Counted from the stretch's first letter, positions 36,917 through 49,399 are shown. The stretch is 64,000 bases of DNA from JACKII01 sp965202745 (GCA_965202745.1 CBDBCB010000018.1:62001-126000); one strand, 5' to 3'. Notes: generated by a model from the sequence alone, not told the origin. Numbers and translations are program-made.

Positions 36917-36965
36917 TTTTCACGGCCACTACCAAATTACGATTTTCGTCCGCTCATCGGGTGTA

Positions 36966-39647
<2,682 letters not shown>

Positions 39648-39663
39648 TGCTTCCGTCAGCCCC

Positions 39664-40725
39664 TTAAGCAGCCGTCGCGAACGGGTCGAGCCCCGAAAGG
39701 CGCATGCGGTTGCTGTTTTCCGGTATGGCGCGTGGCGGCAGGCCGTCAACGGCTTCCGCTACGGCCTTGATATGGGCCGGCGTGGTGCCACAGCAGCCGC
39801 CGACAATGTTCACCCAGCCATGCTCCACCCAGTCTCGGATGAAGCCCGCAGTCATCTCCGCCGCTTCGTCATAACCGCCCAGTTCGTTCGGCAGTCCGGC
39901 ATTCGGGTAGACCACGAGCGGCACTTCGATCTCGCGCGCCAACTCGTCGACAAAGGGGCGCAACTGCTCACCGCCAAAACCGCAATTCAGACCGAATGCC
40001 AGGGGATTGGCGTGGCGCACGGCATACCAAAATGCCGTGACGGTCTGGCCGGACAGGTTGCGCCCGGTCAGGTCCGTCACCGTGCCCGAGACGATCACCG
40101 GCCGGCGCTCGCCTTTGACCTCGAACAGCTCTTCCAAGGCAAACAGCGCCGCCTTGCAATTCAAGGTGTCGAACACTGTCTCGATAGCGAACAAGTCAAC
40201 GCGGCCTTCGAACAGAGCCTCCGCCTGCTCCCGGTAGGAGTCCCGCATCTCATCAAAGGTCACGGCGCGGTAGCCTGGCCGGTTCACGTCAGGCGAAATG
40301 GAGCATGTGCGATTGGTCGGTCCCAGATTACCGAGCACATAGCGCGGCTTGTCCGGTGTCTTCGCAGTCCACTCATTCGCCACCCGGCGGGCAATCTCCG
40401 CACCGGCCAGGCATATCTCCCGAACCAGGTGCTGCATGTTGTAGTCGGCCTGGCTGATCGACGTGGCGTTAAAGGTATTGGTTTCCACAATATCCGCGCC
40501 CGCAGCCAAAAACTCGCTATGCACCTTAGCGATGATACCCGGCTGAGTCAGGTTCAGCAGGTCATTGTTGCCACGCACGTCCGAACCGTGCCAGGCATAG
40601 CGCTCGCCGCGGTAGTCCGCTTCCTTCAGCCTTTCGGCTTGAATCATGGTGCCCATCGCGCCCTCAAGCACGACTATCCGCTGGCGCATAATCGCATCAA
40701 TCGTTGGCCGCTGCGTCGCCGTCAC
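39664..40725 (-). CDS. Methionine synthase, homocysteine-binding module (split MetH)
   Basis: This is the homocysteine-binding half of methionine synthase, which takes the methyl group from methylcobalamin. The 353-residue protein shows VVLEGAMGTMIQAERL, the VETNTFNATSISQADY block, GLNCGFGGEQLRPFV and the zinc motif VGGCCGTTPAHI. All three zinc cysteines are present. The start is a GTG preceded by GAGGAGAG at 7 bp. It is the first gene of a two-gene operon with the larger module. The 147-bp upstream region (to 40872) is AT-rich and probably holds the promoter; I see no riboswitch I can name. Confidence 0.93.
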   Translation of the reverse strand: MTATQRPTIDAIMRQRIVVLEGAMGTMIQAERLKEADYRGERYAWHGSDVRGNNDLLNLTQPGIIAKVHSEFLAAGADIVETNTFNATSISQADYNMQHLVREICLAGAEIARRVANEWTAKTPDKPRYVLGNLGPTNRTCSISPDVNRPGYRAVTFDEMRDSYREQAEALFEGRVDLFAIETVFDTLNCKAALFALEELFEVKGERRPVIVSGTVTDLTGRNLSGQTVTAFWYAVRHANPLAFGLNCGFGGEQLRPFVDELAREIEVPLVVYPNAGLPNELGGYDEAAEMTAGFIRDWVEHGWVNIVGGCCGTTPAHIKAVAEAVDGLPPRAIPENSNRMRLSGLDPFATAA

Positions 40726-40872
40726 TGGACACTCTCCTCTATACGTCTGGAAATTATCTATATAAGCTTTTCGTTATATTGTCGAGCCCCACAATACCGC
40801 ATCCCGACCCGTCTGGCGCGAACCACGAAGCATTCTATAATGCGTTCGTTCGCAATTCATGAAGGACGCCCC

Positions 40873-41658
40873 ATGGCCGCCGCCCCTGCCGCTGACGAAA
40901 CGGTTGTCACCGCCGCCATCGCTGTCATTGGCAATGAAATTCTGTCCGGCAGCGTCCAGGACGAGAACATCGCCTATATCGCCAAAGGCCTGAACGAGAT
41001 TGGTATCCGGCTGCTGGAAGTGAGGGTTCTGCCTGACATCCACCAGGATATAGCCGACGCGGTGAATGCGCTGCGCCACCGTTATGACTACGTGTTCACC
41101 ACCGGCGGTATCGGTCCGACCCACGACGACATCACCGCCGAAGCCATGGGCGTCGCGTTTGACCGGCCTGTCGCTTATCACCCGGAGGCCTTTGCCCGGC
41201 TCGACGCTTTCTACAAGCAGCGGGGGCAGGAATTTACCGAGGGCCGCAAGCGTATGACACTAGCACCCGAAGGCGCGGAGCTGGTGAACAACGAAGCGAT
41301 GATCGCGCCGGGGCTGAAGATCGAGAATGTCTTTGTCCTGGCCGGCGTGCCGCGCATCGCCCACGCCATGTTCGAAGCGGCCAAGCCCTATTTGAAGCGC
41401 GGCAACGTGATGGAATCCCGCGGGATCAGCACCCATCTGAACGAAGGCGATATGGCCGAACGGCTGAACGATATCCAGGACAAATACCCTGCCAGTGACA
41501 TTGGCAGCTACCCCTTCTACAACACGCCTCGCGGTAGCGGGGTCAAGCTGATCATCCGCGCAACAGATACCGGCCTGATCGAAACCATTGGTTCGGAGAT
41601 CCGCACCATGATTGGCAATCTGGGCGGCGAAGTCATCGAAGACAACCGGAGCTGGTAG
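40873..41658 (+). CDS. CinA-type molybdopterin-binding-fold protein (COG1058)
   Basis: From the ATG at 40873 (AGGA 7-8 bp upstream) the 261-residue protein has the MoaB/MogA-like fold seen in the N-terminal half of CinA. Visible motifs are AAIAVIGNEILSGSVQDEN, the VFTTGGIGPTHDDITAEAM block and FVLAGVPRIAHAMFEA. The C-terminal nicotinamide-nucleotide amidase domain of full CinA is absent, as in many stand-alone members. Its role is uncertain; related proteins act in pyridine-nucleotide repair. A longer frame from 39577 is antisense to metH and not real. The deacetylase gene follows 9 bp later. Confidence 0.88.
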   Translation: MAAAPAADETVVTAAIAVIGNEILSGSVQDENIAYIAKGLNEIGIRLLEVRVLPDIHQDIADAVNALRHRYDYVFTTGGIGPTHDDITAEAMGVAFDRPVAYHPEAFARLDAFYKQRGQEFTEGRKRMTLAPEGAELVNNEAMIAPGLKIENVFVLAGVPRIAHAMFEAAKPYLKRGNVMESRGISTHLNEGDMAERLNDIQDKYPASDIGSYPFYNTPRGSGVKLIIRATDTGLIETIGSEIRTMIGNLGGEVIEDNRSW

Positions 41659-41667
41659 GGACCACCC

Positions 41668-42693
41668 ATGCGCGCATTTTATTCAGATACCCATTTGGCG
41701 CACCAACCGCCGGAAATCATCAGCCGTGGCCGCGCGGTGCCTCACTGGGAAGTCGCGCCCCGGGCCGATACCCTGTTGAACGCACTGAAAGCAGGCGGCC
41801 ACACTGTCGAAGCGCCGGAACCGGTAGGCCTGGGGCCTGTCGCAGCGGTGCATGACCCTGGCTACCTGGCATTTTTGGAGACAGCATGGCGGCGCTGGCA
41901 GGAATTGCCGGACGCGCCGCCCAGTGTTCAGCCGAACACCAGCCCCGGTCGCCACATGACCGGGCTGCCAACCGACATAATTGGCCAGGCGGGGTACTAT
42001 ATCGCCACGAACTCCGCACCTATTGTGGAGGGTACCTGGCGCGCGGCGCTGGCATCCGCCGACGTAGCGGTGAGTGCTGCCAGAGCCGTGCTTGACGGTG
42101 ACGACACCTCTTACGCCTGCTGCCGTCCGCCGGGACATCACGCCTTTAGCGATACGGCTGGCGGGTTCTGTTACCTGAACAACGTCGCCATTGCTGCGAC
42201 AGAGATGCTGCAGGAATTGCCGCGTGTGGCGATCCTGGACGTGGATGTGCACCACGGCAATGGCACTCAAGGCATCTTTTACGGACGCAAAGACGTATTT
42301 TTCTGCTCTCTGCACGGCAACCCGGCTGAATATTTTCCCTTCTATGCTGGTTACGCGCACGAACGGGGCGAAGGCGAAGGCCTTGGCTTTAACCTGAATC
42401 TGCCACAGGAACAGGGAACCGGCGACGAAGACTACCTGTCAGCATTGGAAGATGGGCTCTGCGCTATTCGCCGCTTTGCGCCCGATGCGCTGCTGGTCTC
42501 GCTTGGGTTCGATGCGTATGAAGCGGACCCTATTGGCTACCTCTCGATCTCAACCGAAGGCTTCGGCCGCATCGGCGAAGCCATCTCACGCCTGGGCCTG
42601 CCGACGATGCTGGTTCAGGAAGGCGGCTATAATGTTGCCTACCTGGGCAAAAACCTTTCGAGCTTCCTGAAGGGCTTTGCAGAAGAGCGCTGA
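41668..42693 (+). CDS. Histone deacetylase family protein (acetylpolyamine amidohydrolase-like)
   Basis: These zinc hydrolases remove acetyl groups from polyamines, lysine or small amides. The 341-residue protein shows the catalytic His pair 157-158 in CCRPPGHHAF, the zinc ligands in LDVDVHHGNGTQ (Asp193 and His195), GFDAYEADP with the third ligand and QEGGYNV near the C-terminus. Bacterial members of this length are usually acetylpolyamine amidohydrolases, but sequence alone does not fix the substrate. It follows the CinA-type gene by 9 bp and is probably co-transcribed. Confidence 0.9.
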   Translation: MRAFYSDTHLAHQPPEIISRGRAVPHWEVAPRADTLLNALKAGGHTVEAPEPVGLGPVAAVHDPGYLAFLETAWRRWQELPDAPPSVQPNTSPGRHMTGLPTDIIGQAGYYIATNSAPIVEGTWRAALASADVAVSAARAVLDGDDTSYACCRPPGHHAFSDTAGGFCYLNNVAIAATEMLQELPRVAILDVDVHHGNGTQGIFYGRKDVFFCSLHGNPAEYFPFYAGYAHERGEGEGLGFNLNLPQEQGTGDEDYLSALEDGLCAIRRFAPDALLVSLGFDAYEADPIGYLSISTEGFGRIGEAISRLGLPTMLVQEGGYNVAYLGKNLSSFLKGFAEER

Positions 42694-42861
42694 ATTGCCA
42701 AATTCCGCGGGTAATTAGGGCTAGAAACCTGGAAGGTGAAAAATCCAGCACGGATTGCACCTTCTCACCACCCAACAACGGCATAGATTCCCATAGGTCG
42801 CGTGGCCACTGCCGTAGCGGTTCGTGGCCTCTTTTTGTATTTCGCAAGAGGAGAACGGCCT

Positions 42862-43758
42862 GTGCAACTCACCTGCCGTCGTCTGAACTGCGCCGTCATC
42901 GTTGTCTCTTCGTTGTTGCTCGCAGCATGCGGCACCAACTACAGCATTCCACGAGTTGATTCTGCGGCCCTGACCGAAGCGTTCCAGATCATTGCCGAGG
43001 AACGGGTGCAGGCAGCAAGCACCGGCAAAACGCCTGGCGATGAAGCACGGCGGCGCTTCGCCCGCGTCGTCGATTCCATCGAGTCTGTTGCCGAGGAATT
43101 TTGTCAGGAACAAAGGCCCGAAGAGCCGGAAACCTTCTGCGATTTCGAAATCAAGGTCGACAGCAGCATTACTCGAGAGCCGAATGCCTTCCAGTGGATC
43201 GGCGGCGACGGGCGCCCAGAGTTGAGCATGACGCCCGCGTTCCTCACTCTGGCGCGCAACAACGACGAAATGGCGTTTGTGCTAGGCCATGAGGCAGGCC
43301 ACCAAATTTCCGGCCACTTAGAGAAAAAGCACAAACAGATGCTTGCAGGCGCCGCGATCGGCGGGCTTCTGGGGACAGCTATAATCATCGTAGGCACTGC
43401 CAGCGGTGCTGACATGTATAAAGGCGGTGACTCCATCCTTATCGGCTCTATTCTTTTAGGCACTTACAGCGGACGGCGTGCGTATTCCCAGACTTATGAA
43501 CTGGAAGCCGATATGCTGGGCACCTATATCGCGGAACGCGCTGGTTACGACCCGGTATTGGGGTCACGGGTGTTTGCCCGGCTCTCATCCGACCAAGGCA
43601 AGCCCGTGCCAAAGAACAAAGCATCGTTCTGGTCCACCCATCCGCGCTCGCCACGACGCATTGCCACGGTTAAAGCCACTGCGGCATTGATCGAAGCGCA
43701 ACGGGCAAAGGGCGAAGATCCACTTCCTGACAAACGGCGGTCGCTTCTGCGAAAATAG
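42862..43758 (+). CDS. M48-family metallopeptidase lipoprotein
   Basis: A GTG at 42862 with GAGGAG about 8 bp upstream starts a 298-residue protein. The N-terminus is a lipoprotein signal with lipobox LLAAC (Cys23), so it is likely anchored in the envelope. The zinc motif HEAGH is at 143-147 (VLGHEAGHQISGH), followed by a Gly-rich hydrophobic stretch (AGAAIGGLLGTAIIIVGTAS) and ELEADMLGTYIAERAGYDP with the third zinc ligand Glu. The WSTHPRSPRRI end is typical of M48C proteins such as BepA/LoiP. It may act in outer-membrane protein quality control. Confidence 0.9.
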   Translation: MQLTCRRLNCAVIVVSSLLLAACGTNYSIPRVDSAALTEAFQIIAEERVQAASTGKTPGDEARRRFARVVDSIESVAEEFCQEQRPEEPETFCDFEIKVDSSITREPNAFQWIGGDGRPELSMTPAFLTLARNNDEMAFVLGHEAGHQISGHLEKKHKQMLAGAAIGGLLGTAIIIVGTASGADMYKGGDSILIGSILLGTYSGRRAYSQTYELEADMLGTYIAERAGYDPVLGSRVFARLSSDQGKPVPKNKASFWSTHPRSPRRIATVKATAALIEAQRAKGEDPLPDKRRSLLRK

Positions 43759-43855
43759 CTTAGGTACGGACGCCCTTCCAAGCCAGCCTTCGTCCCTGTT
43801 CTGCGTAAAAGCTTCGGCCGCATAGGCAGGGGCTAACAAACCGGGCGGCCCAGCC

Positions 43856-44569
43856 TCACCAATTCTCGCCGTAGGGTCTCAATTCCAGCAGAAAGGTCCG
43901 GGCGGAGCGGGGTTGATGGGCCAGGTGGTAAATCTCGCTCGCGAGATCGGCAGGCGCTGCGAAGAAATCATCGGGCTTATCCGCCCAGCGTTCACGGCGG
44001 CGGGCAAACGGCATGTCGATCACCGCATCTATAATGACATAGCCCACATGGATGCCCTTCGGCCCCAAATCCCGCGCCAGGGCTTCCGCCACCATCCGCT
44101 GCGCCGCTTTGGTCGGCGTCCAACCAATAAAATCGGGCTTGCCGCGCAGAGAGCCGGTATTGCCGGTGCAGATCAAGGAACCCTCACCGCGCTCCACCAT
44201 GGCTGGGCAGAGCGTCTGCGCCGTTGCCAGCAGGCCCGCCGTGTTCACCTTGAAATTGCGTTCAAAATCGGCAATCGCGATCTGCTCATAGCTACCGAAA
44301 GACGCCAGTGTAGCGTTGAAAATCACGCAATCCGGGACACCCTGCTCAGCCACAATCCGCCGGAGCGTGGCGCAATAGGCATCCGTCTCTCCAATGTCAG
44401 CCTGATAGCCTTTGGTCTCCGGAATTTCATTTCCCCAGCTCTCCAGCCGCCCGGCATGCCGGGCGATCATGGAGACGAAATACCCCTCATCCACAAAATG
44501 CTTCACGACGGCCAGGCCAGTCCCACGGCCAACGCCGATAACGATGCAATGCTTCTGCCGCCCGCTCAT
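43856..44569 (-). CDS. SDR-family oxidoreductase with Trp in place of the catalytic Tyr
   Basis: This 237-residue Rossmann protein has the NAD(P) motif GVGRGTG (12-18) and SDR-like NATLASFG and VNTAG segments. The catalytic YxxxK is replaced by Trp150-x-x-x-Lys154 (GWTPTK), and the usual Ser is not clear. A subgroup of SDRs with Phe or other residues here is known to me, so it may be non-classical rather than dead. Its start overlaps the GST stop by 4 bp (ATGA), so the two are translationally coupled. Confidence 0.82.
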   Translation of the reverse strand: MSGRQKHCIVIGVGRGTGLAVVKHFVDEGYFVSMIARHAGRLESWGNEIPETKGYQADIGETDAYCATLRRIVAEQGVPDCVIFNATLASFGSYEQIAIADFERNFKVNTAGLLATAQTLCPAMVERGEGSLICTGNTGSLRGKPDFIGWTPTKAAQRMVAEALARDLGPKGIHVGYVIIDAVIDMPFARRRERWADKPDDFFAAPADLASEIYHLAHQPRSARTFLLELRPYGENW

Positions 44570-45177
44570 TGGATTGCTTCCTGGAACACCGGACGGTCAG
44601 TCACGTGGTCGTACCATTTCTGCACAGCAGGCGTGGCGGCTTCGTCGAAACCCAGACGCTTAGCGAAGAACAAGGCCCAGGCGATCACGATATCCGCATT
44701 GGTAAACCGGCCGGCACACAGGTACTGGCGGCCGTCCTGCAAGGCAGCATCGACACAGCGCCAGCGAGCCAGAAACCAAATGCGGTAGTCTTCAGCGGCC
44801 TGTGGCACGCGCCGCTCCTCCGGCTCAAGCTGCGTGTAGCGGAAGTAGATGGTCTGCGGAAAAGTCAGGGTTGCGTCAGACCGGAACAGCCAATTGAGGT
44901 AGGCACCATAATCCGGTTCGTCGGGTCGGACTGCCAGGTCGCTCGGACCGTATTTCTCGGCCAGATACTGGCAGATAGCGCTGCTTTCCGCTAGTTCCGT
45001 CTCACCATCCACCAACAACGGCACGGTACCCAATGGGTTAAGTTCCTTGAACTCCTTGTGGTGTACGCGCGGCGGGAATTGCAGGGTGACCAGCTCGTGC
45101 TTCAGCCCCATTTCCAGCAGGGTCCAAAGCGAGCGTACTGAACGCGCGCCGGAGCAATGGTAGAGTGTCATAGTCAT
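44566..45177 (-). CDS. Glutathione S-transferase family protein
   Basis: The 203-residue protein has the thioredoxin-like N-terminal domain (LYHCSGARSVRSLWTLLEMG, then the cis-Pro GTVPLLVDG and the glutathione-binding ESSAICQYLAEKYG) and an all-helical C-terminal domain (FTNADIVIAWALFFAKRLGF). It probably conjugates or reduces small electrophiles. It overlaps the SDR gene by 4 bp, which suggests a shared pathway. The upstream region is 55 bp from the recJ stop. Confidence 0.9.
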   Translation of the reverse strand: MTMTLYHCSGARSVRSLWTLLEMGLKHELVTLQFPPRVHHKEFKELNPLGTVPLLVDGETELAESSAICQYLAEKYGPSDLAVRPDEPDYGAYLNWLFRSDATLTFPQTIYFRYTQLEPEERRVPQAAEDYRIWFLARWRCVDAALQDGRQYLCAGRFTNADIVIAWALFFAKRLGFDEAATPAVQKWYDHVTDRPVFQEAIQ

Positions 45178-45232
45178 AGCGTGTTTTCTCCCAGGGCGCG
45201 GTCGTTGCTTTGAAGCCTATCCGTTCAAACAC

Positions 45233-47002
45233 TCAACCGTCTACGGGCCAAGCCGCATCTTCGATGTGCAACTCCATTGCATTGCCGCCGGTCCAGCGGT
45301 CACGCCGCAAGCGCCCGGCTAGATGAATCGTACGTCCCTGGCCGTGCAGCAAAGCCTCCCCCATGGGAGTCTCCGCCGCCCGGAATGCGATGGCTTTCAA
45401 CTTGCCCTGCCCTAGCCCGCCCAGGCGCGCGCGCACATGGTTCTGGCCGACCGTGTCGACAAACAACAATTGCGCATTGGGGATCACAAAGCGCGGCTCT
45501 GCGTTGCCAGGACCGTAGGGGTCAAGGCGCTCAATCTCGTCAGCCAGGTTGGCATCTGCGCCATCCAGGCTTAGCGCCCCTTCCAGCGTCATCGAAGCCG
45601 CCGCTTTCGCCTTGTCGATATCTTCAGCCAGGCGTTCATTAAGGAACGCATGCAGGTCGGCCAGCTTGGCACGCTCGACGGAGAAGCCCGCTGCCATGGC
45701 ATGCCCGCCGCCTGCCAGCAGCAAACCCTCGTTCCGCGCGGCAATGACGGCATCGCCAAGCGATACGCCCGCAATAGAACGGCTAGATGCTTTGCCGATA
45801 TTGTTCTCGTCCCAGCCGATCACGCAGGCAGGCCTGCCCGTGCGCTCCACCAGGCGGCTGGCGACAATACCGATCACGCCGGGGTGCCAACCGTCACCAT
45901 CCGCCAGAACGACGGGGCTTTGCTGCGCCTCTGCCTGCCCCAGCGATGTCTCCAATACGCTCTGTTCAACAGCCTGCCGCTCGGCGTTCAGTTCATTCAG
46001 ATGTTCGGAGATCTCCCAGCATTCGGCGGGATCGGCGCTGGTGAGCAAGCGCGCACCCAAACCAGAGTCCCCCAGCCGGCCACCGGCATTGATCCGCGGC
46101 CCCAGCAGAAAGCCCAGGTGATAGGACGACAGACGCTCTTTGACACCCGCAACGTCAGAGAGAGCGGCCAAACCGCTATTCGCTCGCTTCTCCATAATTT
46201 TCAGGCCCTGCTGGACAAAGGCGCGGTTTAGACCGGTCAACGGCACCACGTCGCAAACCGTGCCAAGCGCTACCAGATCCAGCAATTCCAGCAGATTAAT
46301 AGCTGGCTCCTTGCCTACCGTCCGCAAAGCGCGGTTAAGGGCCACGGCAAAAAGAAACGTCACGCCAACTGCAGCCAGTTGGCCAAATCCGGATTCCTGG
46401 TCCAGGCGATTCGGGTTCACCACAGATAGCGCTGCGGGCAAGCGCGCCTCTGCCGTGTGGTGGTCCAGAACGATGCAGGAGAGGCCGAATTCCTGGGCAG
46501 CCGCCAACTGGTCAAACGCCGTGGTGCCGCAATCGAGGAACACGACGACCTGAGCCCCCTGTTCCGCCAAGGCCTTCAGCGCGGGAATGTTGGGGCCATA
46601 GCCTTCGGCGATGCGGTCAGGAATATGGATCAGAGGTTCCGTGCCAACGCTGCGCAACAGGCGGGTCAGCAGAGAGGTCGACGTCGCTCCGTCGACATCA
46701 TAGTCGCCAAACAGGGCGATGCGCTCCCCCTTGGCGACGGCGTGCGCCACCCGGTCGGCGGCTTCGTCCATACCCAGAAAGAATGAGGGATTGGGCAGCA
46801 GGTTGCGGAGCTTCGGCTCGCGGTAGTCGTCCACGGCCTCCAGGCTTTCAACCCTCGGCGCCAGCAAGCGTCCGGCCAGTTCACTCAGGCCATAGCGCTG
46901 GCTGATCGCCAGCGCCAAACGGCCGTCAACCGCCCGCCAAAGCCATCGTTTCCCCGAAAGCGATTGCGCAATGTTCAGAGCGTAGGAGGGTTCGTCCGTC
47001 AT
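45233..47002 (-). CDS. recJ: Single-stranded-DNA-specific exonuclease RecJ
   Basis: RecJ degrades single-stranded DNA 5' to 3' in recombination and mismatch repair. The 589-residue protein shows DHH-family metal motifs: Asp100/102/104 in FGDYDVDGATS, the Asp in LDCGTTAFDQ, Asp180-His181-His182 in VLDHHTAEA, and the DHHA1 GGHAMAAGFS block. An OB-fold C-terminal region ends the protein (FVDTVGQNHVRARLGGLGQG). Length and motifs are intact. It is transcribed with glpX upstream, 63 bp apart. Confidence 0.95.
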   Translation of the reverse strand: MTDEPSYALNIAQSLSGKRWLWRAVDGRLALAISQRYGLSELAGRLLAPRVESLEAVDDYREPKLRNLLPNPSFFLGMDEAADRVAHAVAKGERIALFGDYDVDGATSTSLLTRLLRSVGTEPLIHIPDRIAEGYGPNIPALKALAEQGAQVVVFLDCGTTAFDQLAAAQEFGLSCIVLDHHTAEARLPAALSVVNPNRLDQESGFGQLAAVGVTFLFAVALNRALRTVGKEPAINLLELLDLVALGTVCDVVPLTGLNRAFVQQGLKIMEKRANSGLAALSDVAGVKERLSSYHLGFLLGPRINAGGRLGDSGLGARLLTSADPAECWEISEHLNELNAERQAVEQSVLETSLGQAEAQQSPVVLADGDGWHPGVIGIVASRLVERTGRPACVIGWDENNIGKASSRSIAGVSLGDAVIAARNEGLLLAGGGHAMAAGFSVERAKLADLHAFLNERLAEDIDKAKAAASMTLEGALSLDGADANLADEIERLDPYGPGNAEPRFVIPNAQLLFVDTVGQNHVRARLGGLGQGKLKAIAFRAAETPMGEALLHGQGRTIHLAGRLRRDRWTGGNAMELHIEDAAWPVDG

Positions 47003-47065
47003 GGCTTGAGGGCGGCCTTGGGGCCGGCTGGTGAAACCCCAGGGTACAATTGCCTCAGGCCCGCC

Positions 47066-48040
47066 TTAAGCCCAGCGTGCCAGACGCGGGTTGCTGGCGA
47101 AGCGATGCTCGGCTGTGATGGTGCGCACGGTGCCGGTTGCCGAGTTCATGGAGATCGACTGGGTAATCGCACCACCGGGGGTGCGACTCAGCCCCTGGAG
47201 CATCGTGCCTGTGGTGACGCCCGTGGCGGCAAAAATCACATCGCCCGACGCCAGTTCTTCCAGCGTGTAAACACGGTTCAGGTCGGTAATGCCAACCCGG
47301 TGTGCGCGGCCACGCTCGTCATCATTGCGGAAAAGCAATTTGCCTTGGAACTGGCCACCGATGCAGTGCAGCGCCGCGGCAGCCAACACGCCTTCCGGCG
47401 CACCGCCGGAGCCCATGTAAATATCGATACCGCTGTCGGCCACCGTGGTGGCAATCACGCCGGAAACGTCACCATCCGTAATCAGTGCGATACGTGCACC
47501 GGCCTCACGGGTTTTGGCGATCAGTTCTTCTTGGCGGGGACGATCCAGGATACAAGCTGTCAGCTCCGACACCGCGCAGCCTTTGGCTTTCGCCAGATTG
47601 GCCAGGTTCTCGGCTGGGGCGGCCTCGATATTGATTAGGTCTGCCGGTAGTCCGCCGCCGACGCCGATCTTGTCCATATAGACATCGGGCGCATGCAGGA
47701 AGTTGCCCCGGTCGGCAAACGCTAGCACGGCCAGACTGCCGGCCATCGCCTTGGCAGTAATGGTGGTGCCTTCCAATGGGTCCAGTGCGATATCGATGCC
47801 GGGGCCGCCCTGGCCAACTTCCTCGCCGATAAACAACATCGGCGCTTCGTCGCGCTCACCTTCGCCAATGACCACCACGCCGCTCATCGGCATGTCGTTC
47901 AGCGCGGTGCGCATGGCATCCACCGCAGCTTGATCGGCGGCTTTCTCATCCCCCAGACCGATCAAACGTGATGCTGCCAACGCAGCAGCTTCCGCTACCC
48001 GAACGGCATCAAGGGCAAGTTGATGATTAATCGCAGACAT
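47066..48040 (-). CDS. glpX: Fructose-1,6-bisphosphatase, class II
   Basis: GlpX hydrolyses fructose 1,6-bisphosphate in gluconeogenesis. The 324-residue product shows VVIGEGERDEAPMLFIGE, the metal-binding DPLEGTTITAKAMAGSLAVL, YMDKIGVGG and the SGGAPEGVLAAAALHCIGGQ block. It is full length. It lies between hom and recJ, an order repeated in many alphaproteobacteria. With pckA it covers two irreversible gluconeogenic steps. Confidence 0.95.
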   Translation of the reverse strand: MSAINHQLALDAVRVAEAAALAASRLIGLGDEKAADQAAVDAMRTALNDMPMSGVVVIGEGERDEAPMLFIGEEVGQGGPGIDIALDPLEGTTITAKAMAGSLAVLAFADRGNFLHAPDVYMDKIGVGGGLPADLINIEAAPAENLANLAKAKGCAVSELTACILDRPRQEELIAKTREAGARIALITDGDVSGVIATTVADSGIDIYMGSGGAPEGVLAAAALHCIGGQFQGKLLFRNDDERGRAHRVGITDLNRVYTLEELASGDVIFAATGVTTGTMLQGLSRTPGGAITQSISMNSATGTVRTITAEHRFASNPRLARWA

Positions 48041-48098
48041 GGCGGTTGCTATCCCCTAGCATTAGTTTTGTTAGTTCACTCAACATACAGAAGTTTGA

Positions 48099-49394
48099 CT
48101 ACAGTTCTGCTATCCGAATCAAGGTCGGCGCTGATGCAACGGCACTCAATGCCTCGATATCGGCCAAAGCAGCGCCGATAGATGCTTCACCGCACTCATG
48201 GGTTATCATAACGACAGAGACGACCTCGCCAGGATTCCGTCCGCGCTGCAAAACCGATTCGATGGAAACCCCATGCTTGCCCAGCGCGCCAGCCACCCCG
48301 GCTATAACTCCAGGTTGATCTGATACCATCAACCGCAAGTAATAGGACCCGTACAAATCGCTTATCGGCACCGCCGGGGCGGCCTTGAGTGCAGACGATG
48401 GCACGCCAAAAACGGCGGCGCGGCGGCCGCTGGCTATGTCGACCAGATCACTCAAAACAGAGGAGGCAGTCGGTCCGGCACCCGCGCCGGGACCTGTCAA
48501 AACCACGGTGCCCACGGCATCGCCTTGGACTTCGACGGCATTGGTGACGCCATCGATCTGGCCTAGCGGCGAGGAACGGCTCAGCATGACAGGATGCACG
48601 CGTTGTTCGATGCCAGCCTCTGACTTGCGGGTGATACCGAGCAGCTTGATGCGGTAGCCCAGTTCTTCGGCGAAGGCGATATCCTCCGCGGAGACACTGG
48701 TGATACCCGAGACAAAGACCGCCTGCTCGTCGACCGGAATCCCAAAGGCGATGGAGGCCATGATCGCCAGCTTCTGGGCAGCATCATTGCCGCCGACATC
48801 AAAGCTGGGATCGGCCTCGGCATAGCCCAGGTCCTGCGCTTCCTTCAGCACGTCGTCAAAGCTGCGCCCAGTCTCCCGCATGGTGGTCAGAATGAAATTG
48901 CACGTGCCATTCAGAATGCCGTAAATGCCGTGAATATTGTTGCCGGCCAGCCCTTCGCGCAGCGCCTTGACGATGGGAATACCGCCCGCAACCGCCGCCT
49001 CATAGGCCAGCACGCGGTTGGTCTCCTCCGCCTGCTTCGCCAGCCCGACGCCATGCTTTGCCAACATCGCTTTGTTTGCCGTCACCAGGTCCTTGCCTGC
49101 TGCCATCCCGCCCATGGCAATGGAATAGGCTGGACCGTCGGCGCCACCGACCAACTCTACCACCACGTCGACCGGCGCATTCAGGGCCATAGCGGCGGCA
49201 TCATCGTGCCAGGTGTAGGCAGACAGGTCGATGCCGCGGTCACGGTCGCGATTGCGGGCGCTGACATCGGTAACGATGATGGGCCGGCCAGCGCGGGCGG
49301 CTATCAACTCGCCATCCCGCGCCAGGATGCGCACCAATTCCGCACCGACGGTGCCAAGACCGGCGACTGCGATCTTCAATGGTTGGGAACTCAT
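48099..49394 (-). CDS. hom: Homoserine dehydrogenase
   Basis: Hom reduces aspartate semialdehyde to homoserine for threonine and methionine synthesis. The 431-residue protein has the Rossmann motif VAGLGTVGAELVRIL, the VTANKAMLAKHG segment, GILNGTCNFILTTM, EADPSFDVGGNDAAQKLAI and a C-terminal ACT domain (LRLMVSDQPGVIAGVAGALG) that usually gives feedback control by threonine. The aminotransferase gene ends 6 bp upstream, so both are likely in one operon. Its product feeds metY at 31 kb. Confidence 0.95.
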   Translation of the reverse strand: MSSQPLKIAVAGLGTVGAELVRILARDGELIAARAGRPIIVTDVSARNRDRDRGIDLSAYTWHDDAAAMALNAPVDVVVELVGGADGPAYSIAMGGMAAGKDLVTANKAMLAKHGVGLAKQAEETNRVLAYEAAVAGGIPIVKALREGLAGNNIHGIYGILNGTCNFILTTMRETGRSFDDVLKEAQDLGYAEADPSFDVGGNDAAQKLAIMASIAFGIPVDEQAVFVSGITSVSAEDIAFAEELGYRIKLLGITRKSEAGIEQRVHPVMLSRSSPLGQIDGVTNAVEVQGDAVGTVVLTGPGAGAGPTASSVLSDLVDIASGRRAAVFGVPSSALKAAPAVPISDLYGSYYLRLMVSDQPGVIAGVAGALGKHGVSIESVLQRGRNPGEVVSVVMITHECGEASIGAALADIEALSAVASAPTLIRIAEL

Positions 49395-49399
49395 CAGGT

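Larger units (their letters stand above)
36517..36965. other. Intergenic region between psuG and metH
   Basis: This 449-bp stretch has no gene I can support apart from a 12-codon frame (36797-36835) with a near-perfect ribosome site. Its last 90 bp are AT-rich with direct and inverted repeats (36850-36916) next to the metH stop. Confidence 0.5.
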
